From assembly GCA_014898415.1 (NCBI GenBank), contig RCTD01000015.1, positions 1,425,942 to 1,489,941 on the forward strand: a DNA stretch of 64,000 bases. The letters are read 5' to 3'. A program made the position numbers and the translations under genes. The notes under the pieces are model-generated. The model made no database searches, had not been told where the DNA came from, and saw only the letters and a program-made list of their open reading frames with translations. This DNA comes from Stromatinia cepivora. Taxonomy: Eukaryota; Ascomycota; Leotiomycetes; Helotiales; Sclerotiniaceae. Positions 35,865 to 47,719 of this stretch are shown piece by piece; position 1 is the stretch's first letter; every line of letters begins with the position of its first letter.

Positions 35865-37272
35865 CATCGCATTACCTCGCAACCTCACTCCATTTACATA
35901 CTTTGCAATGTGTTTACAAATAGTTCGCTGTTTCCCTCCCTTTTTTTTCAACTCTACTCCGGTTCCTTATCTTGTACCCCAGATATTCTTTTACCTAACG
36001 CGGAGCATCTTACATATGTACATGGAAGTAGCTCGAGTTAATGTATGTACTGCACTGCACCTTTGGAAAGTTCTCCATTTCAGCTACTTTTTATCACCTA
36101 AATATGCGGGAAAAGACAAGCCCAAGTATCTTGAAATAAACATCTATACCTAAATAGTTCGGACGGTACAGTACCCCAGAATTATGCCAACACACCCAGC
36201 ATTATCACAAGTACCTACTTACCTGCTACCTTGGCCTGTCATTTCTTCAACATCTACTAGGGTATCTCTTAGGATTATCTCCCGCAAGTGCATTTGAATT
36301 TGATATTTCACATTTCCAAATATACCATACATATATTTACTCCTTGTTTCTCCGCATTAAACCGCCCTCTTTACTACACTCAGTGTATAGCCAATCATAA
36401 TTCGTCACTCCCATCACACTGTCGACCTTATACACTCTCACAATTGTAATCCTCTTCATTCCATTACCTGAAACTGAGTACTTTTCCAACCTACTGGTTA
36501 TTCCGACGTTGTGTTACCATGACACAGTACCTCAAAACAAGCTTTTTTAATTTACATTTCATATATATTTAAATCCCTCATAGATCAACTCCTCATATTT
36601 CTCCGTACCTTGCCATCTAATGTCACATCATCATGATTTGTGAAGTTACAATACATAGATTGCTGAGTGAGAATTGACCAATACAATATTGGCAAGGTTG
36701 CTATGGTCATCATAATATGTCTATCCGAGATGATTTTGATATCTTTGAATGGATCGACGGGCAGTACATTCCTTTCAAGATATCACATTTCTGTCTCACC
36801 GCACAATATCTCTCATTCCTAAGTTTATAAATCGTGTTCATCTAACCTAACACAAGCTCGCCTGGGCACACGTGTGAAAGTACCATAACAACCTGCCATT
36901 TCATGGCTTAATATCAATGCATCCGGCTCCCCGGTGAGCGCAACATCTCTCAACAACCACACCTAACACAAGCATATTCAATTGATGAGAAGTATATTAA
37001 TTTTCATATGCAATTTTCACATAGTTGCAGGCACCGCTTAACCATCCTTTGTGTACCTTAAACACATTCACCATTTCAATTCCTCACCGCAAGACATTCG
37101 CTTCCCCCACGTCCAAGTTGTTACATGCTACACAAGGACGGCATTTACAGTAGTAATCTTAAGTTGAGGCATTTTAGGCATTGAAGTTAGATACCACGAG
37201 TATGGCTGTCACTGGCGCATGACCGTAAATGCCACCATGGTGTATCTCAAATGAATATTTGTTGTTCTTTAC

Positions 37273-37507
37273 GAGGGTTTCCAAGAGCCCGGACTGTGTC
37301 CGAAGATGAGAGATTTCTGAATGTTGACCCCTATTTCATATATTTGTATTTATTCAATTCGAGATTTTGAAGTCACCTGGGATATTCAAGTCATTTGGGA
37401 CACCAAAGTCACTTTAAGTATTCAATGCTTTTGGAATATTGAATCTATTTTATTTTGAGCTCTGCTTGAAAATTTACATTTTCTAGAATATTTAAAGCTG
37501 GACCCTG
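37273..37507. mobile_element. Probable diverged relative of the hAT MITE
   Basis: The left end GAGGGTTTCCAAGAGCCCGG followed by ACTGTGTCCGAAGATGAGAG aligns with the left end of the element at 21,343 (CAGGGTATCCAATAGTCCGG). The right end GGACCCTG is the inverted complement of a CAGGGTCC end. Length (235 bp) and AT-rich interior also agree. Flanking octamers (TTCTTTAC and TTCTACAT) match only partly, so the exact ends are uncertain. Confidence 0.5.
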
Positions 37508-37640
37508 TTCTACATCGAAAAATATTTTTCTTTTCCTCCTCTCAGATTTTCCCTCAAGCACATGTGAGTATCAAAATGCGTCAGCCACCATTCCAAGGAT
37601 CACCATTGGCAATTGAAAATAAGGTTATGCATACAACAGA

Positions 37641-37732
37641 TTGGTAAGGGCTAGTAGATCCTTCATTCCGATTGGAAAGTATACGCTTTGATCCTTCATA
37701 AGATACAGGGGATCACAGGGCTTTCCGTGACA
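37641..37732 (-). mobile_element. Inverted fragment of LTR family 1
   Basis: About 92 bp that is the reverse complement, with only a few differences, of 61,370-61,460 (the first part of the solo LTR there). It ends in CCGTGACA, the complement of the LTR terminus TGTCACGG. It is not RIP-decayed and forms the exact junction between ordinary sequence on the left and the AT-rich block on the right. Confidence 0.8.
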
Positions 37733-38739
37733 GATTATAAATTTGAAAGAGAAGAATCGATAATTGAAAGTTATAGTGATGATGAGTTTTGTAATAATAT
37801 AATCTTTTTTGAGCTTTAAGTGATGCTTATATAAGTATCTAGATTAATAGTAATATCTAGGATTTCCCTTATTTTTTCAATTGAAATTCAAGGATCTTTA
37901 TTTAAATAAATTCGAAGATCCTGAAGTCAGAGGAAGAAAACTCTGATTAGATGATCTAATCATTTAGGGTTCTTTGATGGTTTTTCTTTTTTTTTAGGAA
38001 ATGATGATTTATATAATAATTAGGGGTCTTTTTATTCAAGAAGTTGATCTAACTGGTTAAGATTGTATTCCTGTATTAGTTATAGTTTGTAGTGAAATAT
38101 ATATATATTAAAACCTATAAATCTTATTATTAAACTTAATGATGATATTGAATCTAAAGTTAGTTTGTAGTAATTATTGGTTATAGAACAACTCGAATTG
38201 TATATTATATTATTTAAGAATAAGATATAATATTATATATATATAATCGATCAAATTGAATTAAAAGTATAAATGTATTATTATATTCTTTATATATAAA
38301 TACCTTGATTCATGGTATTCGAATTGGTTGAATAGTTTGTAACGATTTATTGGAATCCGGTCGAAGTTGATGATGTTTGTTTTTAATATGAAATATAGAT
38401 TATACTTAATATAATTTGATATAATAATTTCCTAGAATAATATAGGAAATTCAGATTATTTATTATTCAAATAAAGATTATTGATAATAAAATCCTATTT
38501 AGGGATTTCGAATAAAAGATTTTCGATTTTTTTTTGTAAGCGATAGTAATATCTATTAAGGATTGTAAGATTATAAAAGAATTCGCGAATATACTTATTA
38601 AAATAGATCAAAATGAAGTTTCATTATAAAAACGAAATCGATATTGTATTAAGTAAGATACCCTTGTAATTATTTACAAATTAATAGCTATTACAAACTT
38701 CTTACAATTTTCTTGGAACTTTAACAATTCCAATTTTGG

Positions 38740-39420
38740 AACCTTTATGTTTCTGAAATTGTTTCCATTTTGGAATATCCTTTTTGGATATACTGATTCT
38801 GTTATATTTAATAATTATTTGAATTTCAAATGTTTGTTACTCTTTCCTTCTTTTAGAGTAGTATATATATCGATGCCTTATATTGATAATCTTAATGAGA
38901 TCGAAATGATACAAGAAGAAATAAAAGAATTCAAAGAATATCGGAATACCAAAGAAGATTTCAATCTAGAAATTATAATTGAAATTATACAGAATATCTA
39001 TTTAAAAGAAGAAAAGTGTTTAAAATTAAAGATTTAGATTTTGTTTTTATTCTAAATATTATATAGGATATAAGATTTCTTGATTTAATAAAGTTTATAG
39101 AAGGAGAAATGTTCATTCTTTTCTATAATTTTTCGAAAAATGATTATATTTATCGATCAAGAGTATTTATTAATTTTGAAATAAATAAATTTGGTTTTAT
39201 TAATATTATACTTTTTATTTGTTTATTTCCTATATTTAAATTAAAAATTATATTATTTGAAATTTCAATTGAAATTAAAGGATATAATAATATACAAGAT
39301 TATATTATTATCTATTTTATATTTCTTAATTTAATAATTAATAATTGTAAACAATCCTTTATTCTTTTCTTTATCATTGAATTAGGGAGTTATAATATTA
39401 TTTTAGGTAAATTTTAATTA
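38740..39420 (+). pseudogene. Decayed gag start and protease region, Gypsy copy A
   Basis: Frame from about 38,747 to 39,037 begins with a segment matching 63,669 onward of copy B (SFRSFNSSNFGTF there) and ends in a short acidic helix. A retropepsin-like region follows at 39,109-39,420, ending GSYNIILGKF, which corresponds to the family's (Y)(P)IVLGxPWL end. Only about 300 bp of gag precede the protease, far less than the roughly 1 kb usual, so gag has an internal deletion or is unusually short. Confidence 0.55.
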
Positions 39421-40239
39421 TTAGAGATTCAAGCGAAATTTGATTGTTTCAATCGATGTTTCGAATAATCTAAAAAGAGATCCTATATTATTTCCTATTC
39501 GAATAATCTCTTCATTATTTAATTATTTCTTCACAAACAGAAAATCGATTGATTAGCTCAATAAAATGCTAATCGACAAGATGATCAATTCGAAGAATAT
39601 TGGAATCAAAAAGATTCATAATTAAGCAGATCAATTGTAGTTGGTGATATATAATAAAAACCTTCAAATATAAATGTAATATAGATTCTTATTGAAAAGG
39701 AAGAAGCCTTGATTCCTTTCAAGTTCAATTCATCTTTTTTCCAATCAATTATATCATTATTGTAGATCTATAAATACTTTCTTTATATATTATTCGAAGT
39801 TTTCGATTTATATGTATTCAAATTTGATAAGTTCTAATTAGAATATAAAAGAGATGAACAAATTGAATTTTTTATTATTGCTTTGAAAGAATTCGATAAT
39901 ATGATAGATTCCTGATAGAACGAATGATATATAGAAGAGAGAGTATTGGTTGCCCTGATCGAATTCAAGAATACAAAAGTTCGAAAGAAACTCGATCGAG
40001 TATTGGCCGAAATCAATTTAGAATTTGAAATATTATCTGAATATCGATAGTATCATTGAATTTTTTCTAAATATAAATCAAATATTTTGCCTTCTAATCG
40101 ATTTTATGATTATAAAATTATATTGGAAGGTAAAGGAGAATAAACCTTATATTACAATTTGCTTTATAAGATATTTCTGGAATAATTGGAAGTCGTTAAA
40201 GAATATATTATAGATAATTTTAGTAAAGGTTTTATTGAA

Positions 40240-43030
40240 TTTAATTAAGTCTTTTATACTATATTTGTTCTATTTGTTAAGAAACCTAATAATAGTTTGA
40301 GGTTTTGTATAGATTTCAGATTATTGAATTTTTTGATATATAAAGATCGGTATCCTTTCTTTCTGATTGATAAAACATTTTTTGGGTTTTTTGATACCAA
40401 AGTTTTTATCAAATTCGATATTCGTTAAGTTTTCTATTGTATAAGAATGGATTCTGTTTTGGAAGAGTATATTACTTTTCGAATTCGATATGGATTATAC
40501 AAATACAAAATTGTATTATTCGGATTAACAAATGGTCTTGTAATTTATTAGTATTATATGAATGATATTTTATTTGATTATCTAAATGTTTTTTGTATAG
40601 TATATTTTGATAATATTCTAATCTATTCCGAAAACGAAGAAAAATATTAGATTTATATTAAACTAATCTTCGAATGATTAAAAATTGCTGATTTATAAAT
40701 GGATTTTAAGAAATACGAATTCAATATTATATGTATCAAATATTTAGGCTTTATTATTTTTATTAAAGAAGTAAAAATGAACTCTGAAAAAATTGAAATA
40801 GTTGAGAATTGGATCTTTCTGATAACAATAAAAGAGATCTAATTATTCTTTGGTTTTTGTAATTTTTATTGATGGTTTATTAAAGATTATAATATAATAA
40901 TAAAATCTTTCAATAAATTCACTAAAGTAAATGTTAAGTTTGTATTCGATAAAATATATTGAAACATATTCAATATTTTAAAGAAAAAGTTTATTTCTGT
41001 TTCGTTTCTATAATATTATAATTATTGATTCCTTTGTATATTCGAAATAGATATATCCGATGGGGTAGTTGCTAATATATTATTATAATAGTATAATGAA
41101 GATTGGTTTTCTATAACTTATTTCTTTAAGATTATGGTTGCTATTGAATTGAATTATAAAATTTATAATAAGGAAATACTGTTAATCATTCAATCTTTCA
41201 ATTATTGGAGAGTAGAATTTATTGATTTATTATATAGAATCAAGATTTATATTGATTATAAGGCCCTCGAATATTTTATAATTATTAAAACTCTCAATAT
41301 CTGATAAACTTGCTGGATAGAAGTTTTAATCGATTATAATTTCATTATTATATATCACCTTGGAAAAGATAATCCTTTCGCTGATATTTTAATCCATTGG
41401 ATTGACGAGTTGGATTTTCAGAATTATATTAAAAAGAAAAATCGCTTTCAATAGTTTATTAAAAATAATTAAATTGATACCGAAATTATAAGAGAAGTTT
41501 TACGAAGATATTATTCAGACGAAACAATGATTATCAGTATCGATTTGAGTGAAATCGTTTCTCGATTTGATTTAGTTAATTATATTATCAAAGCAAATAA
41601 AACTATAAATAGTTTGTTAGTATTCAGAATACAAATTATCTAAGATTACAAATATATATTACTTTAAAATGATCTTTTGCTTTATGATGATCATTTGGTA
41701 ATGCTCGATATCGACAACTTTCGAATTTATTTAATTTGTAAAACTTATAATTCCGTTTCCATTGTTCATTTTGGTATAAGTAAAACCTACCTTTTATTAT
41801 CTCAATAATATTATTAATCTAGAATATATAATATTATAATCAGATATATATATAATTGTTATATCTATAAATATAATTCCATTTCATACGATTGTATCCC
41901 TGATTTATTGTATTCATTTCCGATTCCTAATCGAATATGATAATATATTATTATAACCATTGTAGCTTTAATAAGGATAAATATAAATATAATAATGTTT
42001 TAATCATTATTGATCGATTAACGAAACAAGTTATCTCTATACCTTATTACAAATCAATCAATATTCGAATTCAAATACAATTATATCTTTATTATATATA
42101 TCGATATTATAGTCCCTCTGATATTATAATATCAGATCACAGCCTTCAATTTATATCACAGTTCTGAAAGAAATTCAATCAAATCTTAAAAACCGATCTC
42201 AAATTATTCATTATTTATTATCTTTAAATTGATAGTTAAATTGAGATTTATAATTAGTATCTTTAATAGTGGTTAAGGTTGTTTGTTAGTTATTATCAAA
42301 ACGATTGATCAGAATTCCTATCTATAATAGATTATACACAATTTACTCTTCTATACAATTCCTTAAAAGGATTTATACCCTACAAAACCTTATATAAGCA
42401 TACACCGAAATATATATGAGAATAGAAGGAAGATATTAATAAGCTAATAAATAATATAAATATATATAATATCTATATATATACAAAATATAATAGATTG
42501 GCTTTTGTATGAGCGAAAAAAGGTTTATTGTATACTCAAATCAAGATATCGAAATCTATAAATGCTTATTAATATAAAATCAATTTCGATATCAGAGATT
42601 ATATATAATTTAATATAAAGAGTTATTTTATTTAAAGATTATTTAAAAAATTAAACTTCCTGATTTAAGGAAGATTCAAGATCATTAATCGATTTGGGAG
42701 CTTTTTCAAACTCGAACTTCCGATTACAATGAAAATTCACCCTATTTTCCCTCCAGATTGATTATACAAAGTATATAACGATCCTTTTTTTGATCAAATA
42801 CTCGAACTATTTCTGTTTATTAATATAACTGATAATTCAGAATAAGAAATAAAAAAGATTCTAATAATAAAGAAAATATAAAAAACCTTATTATATAGAG
42901 TCTTGTAATTTAATAGCAATATCGATTTTACCTGGTATCTTACTTCCGACCTTAAAATATTATTGTATCTTCTATACAATTTTCATTTAATTAATCCAAT
43001 ATTACCTGATCCTCCTAATCGATTAATTGA
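40240..43030 (+). pseudogene. Decayed pol: RT, RNase H, integrase, chromodomain (Gypsy copy A)
   Basis: Reverse transcriptase at about 40,240-40,900: LRFCIDFRLLN, KVFIKFDIR, LFGLTNG and the catalytic strand VYFDNILIYSENEE, where the second Asp of the YxDD box is now Asn (G-to-A). RNase H at about 41,030-41,450: FEIDISDGVVAN, ELNYKIYNKEILLIIQSF and KDNPFADIL. Integrase at about 41,755-42,330: zinc-finger remnant, then IDRLTKQVISIPYYKS and IISDHSLQFISQF. Chromodomain remnant at about 42,890-43,030 with TWYLTSDLK and LLYNFHLINP. Inactive copy. Confidence 0.85.
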
Positions 43031-43379
43031 TTAAATAAAGTTCTATAAAAGTAAAAAGGATAATTATAATTATATAAATGATAATTCATTCATAAAACCA
43101 GAAAAAAGAAAAGTATTCTTCAATTCAACAAATTAGATATTATGATTTTATAATAATACATATACATACAATCACGAAAAGATCAAAAACCTATACAAAT
43201 TTGAAAGAATTTGATTATATATATATATAACCCGAATTCCATATAATAAATGAACTACCATCACCAAAACAATATAAAGACAATATATTTCAAAAACTTA
43301 TATTTATAATCATTTTAAAAATTATACAAAAAGAAGCTTGAATATAATAAAAACGAAATATAATATTACCTCTATCGAT

Positions 43380-43690
43380 TTCATTCAATTTGATCGATTT
43401 GATCAATTTAATCGATTAACTTGATTGATTTCGGAATTGATCATATTAACCATCCATCATCATTATACTATAATTCAATCTTCTTCTTTTTTTTATTAAA
43501 ACTTTTTCCTTTCAAAGATTCCTTAAATTAAAAAGAATACAAATCAATATTAATTTAATTAATTGATAAACGATTTAATCGATTTGATCAATTCATTTGT
43601 TATTTTGATCAATTTGATCAATTATTTTAATCAATTTGATCAATTTCCAATAAATTGATCAAATCAACCAAAATGATTAATCTAATTGAT
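43380..43690. repeat. Cluster of TTGATCAA-type palindromes
   Basis: Between the end of pol and the polypurine tract of copy A, the palindromes TTGATCAA/TTGATCGA recur many times (for example 43,580-43,665), able to form stacked stems. Confidence 0.6.
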
Positions 43691-43791
43691 TTAGAATTTA
43701 TGAATCTTCACAAAACTTGATTTCCAATGAAATAACAATGAAATAAAAGAATGAAATACTTAAAAACAAGTTTTTCTAAAGGGGAGAATAG

Positions 43792-44073
43792 TATCACGAA
43801 TTATGAATTACAGAAGACTAATTACATAATACCCCTTATCTCCCATATCAATTTATAAGCTGATCATCTATATATATACATTACGAATTATACAATTTAA
43901 TATAATAAAATAATGATCCTAATAACATATACATATAACCCCACAATCCACAAATAGATATTTGTATATATATATCTAATCACTCCTTACAAGCCATAAT
44001 TCTTCAATTGTAGATTCTAAGGAATATAATTGACCCTGTTTATTCAGCTCTACTACGGCTCTTGTGCGTCACA
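43792..44073 (+). repeat. 3' LTR of Gypsy copy A (LTR family 2)
   Basis: 282 bp, aligned end to end with 62,016-62,297 (also 282 bp). Starts TATCACGAAT (TGTCACGAAT in the other copy) and ends GTCACA (ATCATA in the other). Differences are mostly C/T and G/A. Confidence 0.9.
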
Positions 44074-44869
44074 TAAGCTTTGTATAAGATTCTTTCGAAT
44101 TTTGTAATATAGATATATAACAAATCAATACTTTATTTCAGAATATAAAAATGATCTTTAGCTTTTTGAACCTTGTTAGGATTATTATAAATTCTAGAAA
44201 ATTAATCAAGGATCGTATTATAATCAAAGAGAATAATCTAATCGATGAACGAAAGTTATAGCAATATTATAATTTGAATTTGAGATTCAAGACTAAAATA
44301 AATATAATAAAATTGAACAATGGAATTGTTGATTATAGTACTATTTATTTGAAGTTTAGCTTTGATTAAAGGAAACCCGCTATCGAAATTTTATGTATTT
44401 TCATTGAACTTTTCTGGATCGGGAAGGCAAGGTTTTAGAATGGGGTTTAATTGAATTAGGAATAGGAAGTATAGGAAAACAATCTCTTTATGTTATTGTA
44501 TTATTTCGACTTGTAATTCATCGATTGCAAAATTGATTGATTCTATTATTAAGAAATGAAATAAAATCGAAGGGAATGTCATCCAAATGTGAATACCTTT
44601 AAAAAGTTATAAAGGATTTTTTCAAAAAGAGTTTTAACAAAGGGAAAACAACTTTATAAATTATATTATAAGTATATATATACAGATAGAAATATGAATA
44701 TATATCTAGAACTTGCAGAATGTATATATATTTGAATATATATATATATTATTCGATTTCTTATCTTAAAAAGCTTTTAATAATATAATACAATAGTCGA
44801 ATAATTTGAATATTTTTTAGAATTAAAAGCTACAGATCGAAAATAGAACTATATAATTATATATACACA

Positions 44870-44941
44870 AGCCGAAAGCTCACTTAGCCTATTCAGGGAA
44901 TGCTGCATTCCGACTAGGGCTCGAATCGATCATATTGTACG
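44870..44941. other. GC-rich island with hairpin and B-box-like motif
   Basis: An unusually GC-rich 70 bp within very AT-rich DNA. It contains the hairpin GGAATGctGCATTCC and, 8 bp on, GGGCTCGAATCGA, which resembles the RNA polymerase III B box of tRNAs. The function is unknown; no complete cloverleaf can be folded by eye. Confidence 0.4.
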
Positions 44942-45486
44942 TATACATAACAATATCTTTGGAATATAAGGTATTTTATGATTTAATATAATGATGATCA
45001 AATATTACAACTTTTTGTTTTTTTAGATATTTCTTTTATAAATGATTTAGATATTTATTAATTATTTCAAGGATATATTATATTTTTTTTCGGTAGTTTA
45101 ATTGTATAGAAAACTTTTAAATAAAATATTATAATTATTTTGATTATTGAAATAAAGCTTTTTGAAATTGAATATATATCAAAAAAAATTATAGTAATTT
45201 TATATTTTTTAAAAAAGATTGATTTAGTAATGAAAAAACTTATAATGATTTTTTATAATAATTAATAAACGATTAGATCAGTAATCAATGAAAACAAATA
45301 GATTATTATGAAATTATATTATATTAATTTCCAAAATATATAATTATATTAAGAATATTCAAAAAGAAATTTTTATATAATTTATTTATTGATTATCAAT
45401 ATAATTATTAATGAACTTATTAAGAATCTTATAAAACAAAAATTCGAATACTTTCAATCCCTTCTCAATCTATAAAATATAAACAA

Positions 45487-45590
45487 TAAAATTATAAAAC
45501 TTGAATAACGATAATCTGGATCATAAAATTTGAATAATAATAATCTGAATTATAAAGCTTGAATAATGACAATCTAGAATTCATAATTCT
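45487..45590. repeat. Three tandem copies of a 29-31 bp unit
   Basis: The unit AAACTTGAATAACGATAATC and its continuation repeat three times with small changes, in the sequence interrupted by the 7.4 kb LTR element. Confidence 0.7.
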
Positions 45591-45620
45591 TTCCTTTAGT
45601 ATAAATAGAATAAATCCTAT

Positions 45621-45911
45621 TGTCAGAGTCACAAATGGCAAAGAATCAATTAGTCCTAAAACAGCTATAAAACTTTTCATTATCCTTTTCTAATTAGAAG
45701 AACCTTTTTCTTTTAAGTCCAATAAAAAGCAATATCGGAACGATAACAAATTATCGATCATATATTAGAGTTTAATAAATGCAAAGATTTTATAAAGTTT
45801 TCTAATCAATCGATAATAGACCGCCGATTGTATATTTGCCTTTAATAATGAAGCTGCTTTTTTGTAAGGATTCTTAATTTTATTAGTAATATCCTTCTAA
45901 TAATTGTAATA
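45621..45911 (-). repeat. 3' LTR of the 7.4 kb element (LTR family 3)
   Basis: 291 bp; plus-strand ends TGTCAGAGTC and TTGTAATA. The less decayed of the two LTRs. Confidence 0.92.
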
Positions 45912-46299
45912 GAACCTTTCCTTCGGGGTTTTGCTTCCAAGAAATCGGTGAATTGCTGATCTGTTTGTAACTACAAGGAGCTGTTAATTGATAAAACGAT
46001 TACAGCGTATAATGATTTTCATATAACAAATAAAGAGATAAACAATAATAATAACAATAATAAAAATATATATAGCCTGCTTTTTGAAGACTATATAAAT
46101 TTATCAGAATCCTATCTTCGAAACTTTATACTTCTGTATTACAATTATAATATCATATCTTAAAACTTTTGTTACTTTTTCTATTATATCTCAGCTCTTT
46201 TCTGAATTAACAGTATACTTAGTTTATATGCCTTCGTTGTGCTAAATACATCACTTATTATAATAATACGAAATCTTTGTCTAAAAAAGAAATAATAAA

Positions 46300-47384
46300 T
46301 AAGGAATACTTTTTCCAAAAGGATCTGATCTGGTATATACAGAATATGCCCGAAAGAAGAAACCCTATATAACACTACTAGAAGATATTAATCCTGCGAT
46401 AAATCACTTATTGCGGTTTTATTGCGAATGGCAAACAGCCGAAATGAGCTTGTCTGAAGAGGCTATACTATTAAGGAAATTGGAAGATCGGCAAACTAAA
46501 TTCATATAAAGAGTTAAAGCCTTCCTTTATAAATAGAAAAAATATAGTCTGATATGGCCACCCTATAATACAAAGGAAACCATATTGACATTAAATATGT
46601 AAATAAAGAAATTAAAGAAATTGATAAAAACATATATGGATTTGTAGTAATACTTTATCAATATATTAGGTATAATTCATTGCTTTTCTTGCTAACAATT
46701 ATATAGCTATATCAACAACCGATGGATAAGCCAGCGAATGATGATGAACTGAAGGATTCCATTAATAAGGAAAATAAGGAAGAGATCTTCAAGGCTCCCT
46801 TGATTCGATTTAAATCATTGAAATTCATTTATATTTTATCAGCGAAATTAGTATATCGAAAGATAATCAAAAGTAAGGCCAAAAGTATCAGAAGTATTAA
46901 TAAAATGATAGCGAAGAAATTATAGATCGCTGTATTTTGAATAATCAAAGCGAAATCTATTGAGAAAGCTTTCAAATCGGTTTTTATTAAAAGAAAAGCG
47001 TTGGAACCAATTGAACTTTTTGATAACAATGATAAGGATTTATAATAATTTAATATTAAATCATCAAATTTCAAAAAGTTTAAAAAAGAAAAGATTCCAA
47101 TAATTAATATATTATTTTTATTTCCAATAAATTCTAATAAATTAAATCCAGTTCTTAAGATTAATATAACATTATCGATTGTTTATCGAGAAATATTGGT
47201 AGCCCTAATGAAATCAATAATGTCTGCAATAAAGAAATCAATAATTCCAATTAAAGATCTCGACTTTTTGGAGAACTTCAAAAATAATAATATGAATATT
47301 ATTTTAAATAAATATAATCAATTGATGAAAGAGTTTTTAAATCAATATAATAAATATAATGAATTGAATTTAATTAATCAATAA
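46300..47384 (+). pseudogene. Accessory antisense frame inside the 7.4 kb LTR element
   Basis: Encoded opposite to gag-pol, between the chromodomain end and the 3' LTR. Frame one, about 46,300-46,730, reads through VYTEYARKKKPYITLLEDIN, LLRFYCEWQTAEMSLSEEA and WPPYNTKET; nearly every stop in it is TAA or TAG where CAA or CAG (Gln) would be restored by reversing C-to-T. A second frame, 46,722-47,384, begins MDKPANDDELKDSINKE and is Lys/Ile-rich (KSKAKSIRSINKM, then EREILVALMKS-like sequence). The two frames differ by one base, so an intron or indel lies near 46,725. The product would be over 300 aa. I do not recognise a domain. Confidence 0.55.
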
Positions 47385-47719
47385 TTAAATATTAACAGAT
47401 CTTTCGGATCTCGATTATAAAGTGTAATTAAATCTCCCTCTATATCTATTTCTATAACGATTCTACGAATTTTCTATTAGAATCCTATTATTGAAAAATA
47501 TATTCAATAAATATTTTATCAATCGATAGAACCGAATATTGATAAGGATTTGGATAATATAGGTGAGGATAGATTGTTAAAGGAGAAAATAAGAGAATAA
47601 AAAAAGCGCAAATGTTTAATAATGAAATGAAGATAATATATTTATAATGATTTATTAGAGTAGATTGATTATATAAAGATTTTTAAATATAAATATTCTA
47701 ATTTTCTAATATAAATACA

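Larger units (their letters stand above)
37733..44073 (+). mobile_element. 5'-truncated Ty3/Gypsy chromovirus, copy A
   Basis: RIP-decayed LTR retrotransposon reading left to right. Its leader (37,733-38,740) matches 62,712-63,660 of copy B base for base apart from C/T and G/A changes. A short gag start, retropepsin-like segment, RT, RNase H, integrase and chromodomain follow, then a purine-rich tract (AAAGGGGAGAA at about 43,778-43,788) directly before the 3' LTR (43,792-44,073). No 5' LTR is present: the element begins abruptly at the inverted LTR fragment. All coding parts carry many TAA/TAG/TGA stops, mostly explained by C-to-T or G-to-A change. Confidence 0.88.

Noticed and set aside
35560..36153. 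197-codon plus-strand ORF
   Set aside because: Held open by the (TATC)n microsatellite; the remainder has no recognisable content.
41937..42167. Apparent small independent ORF in the AT-rich block
   Set aside because: It is the best preserved part of the integrase of Gypsy copy A, not a separate gene.
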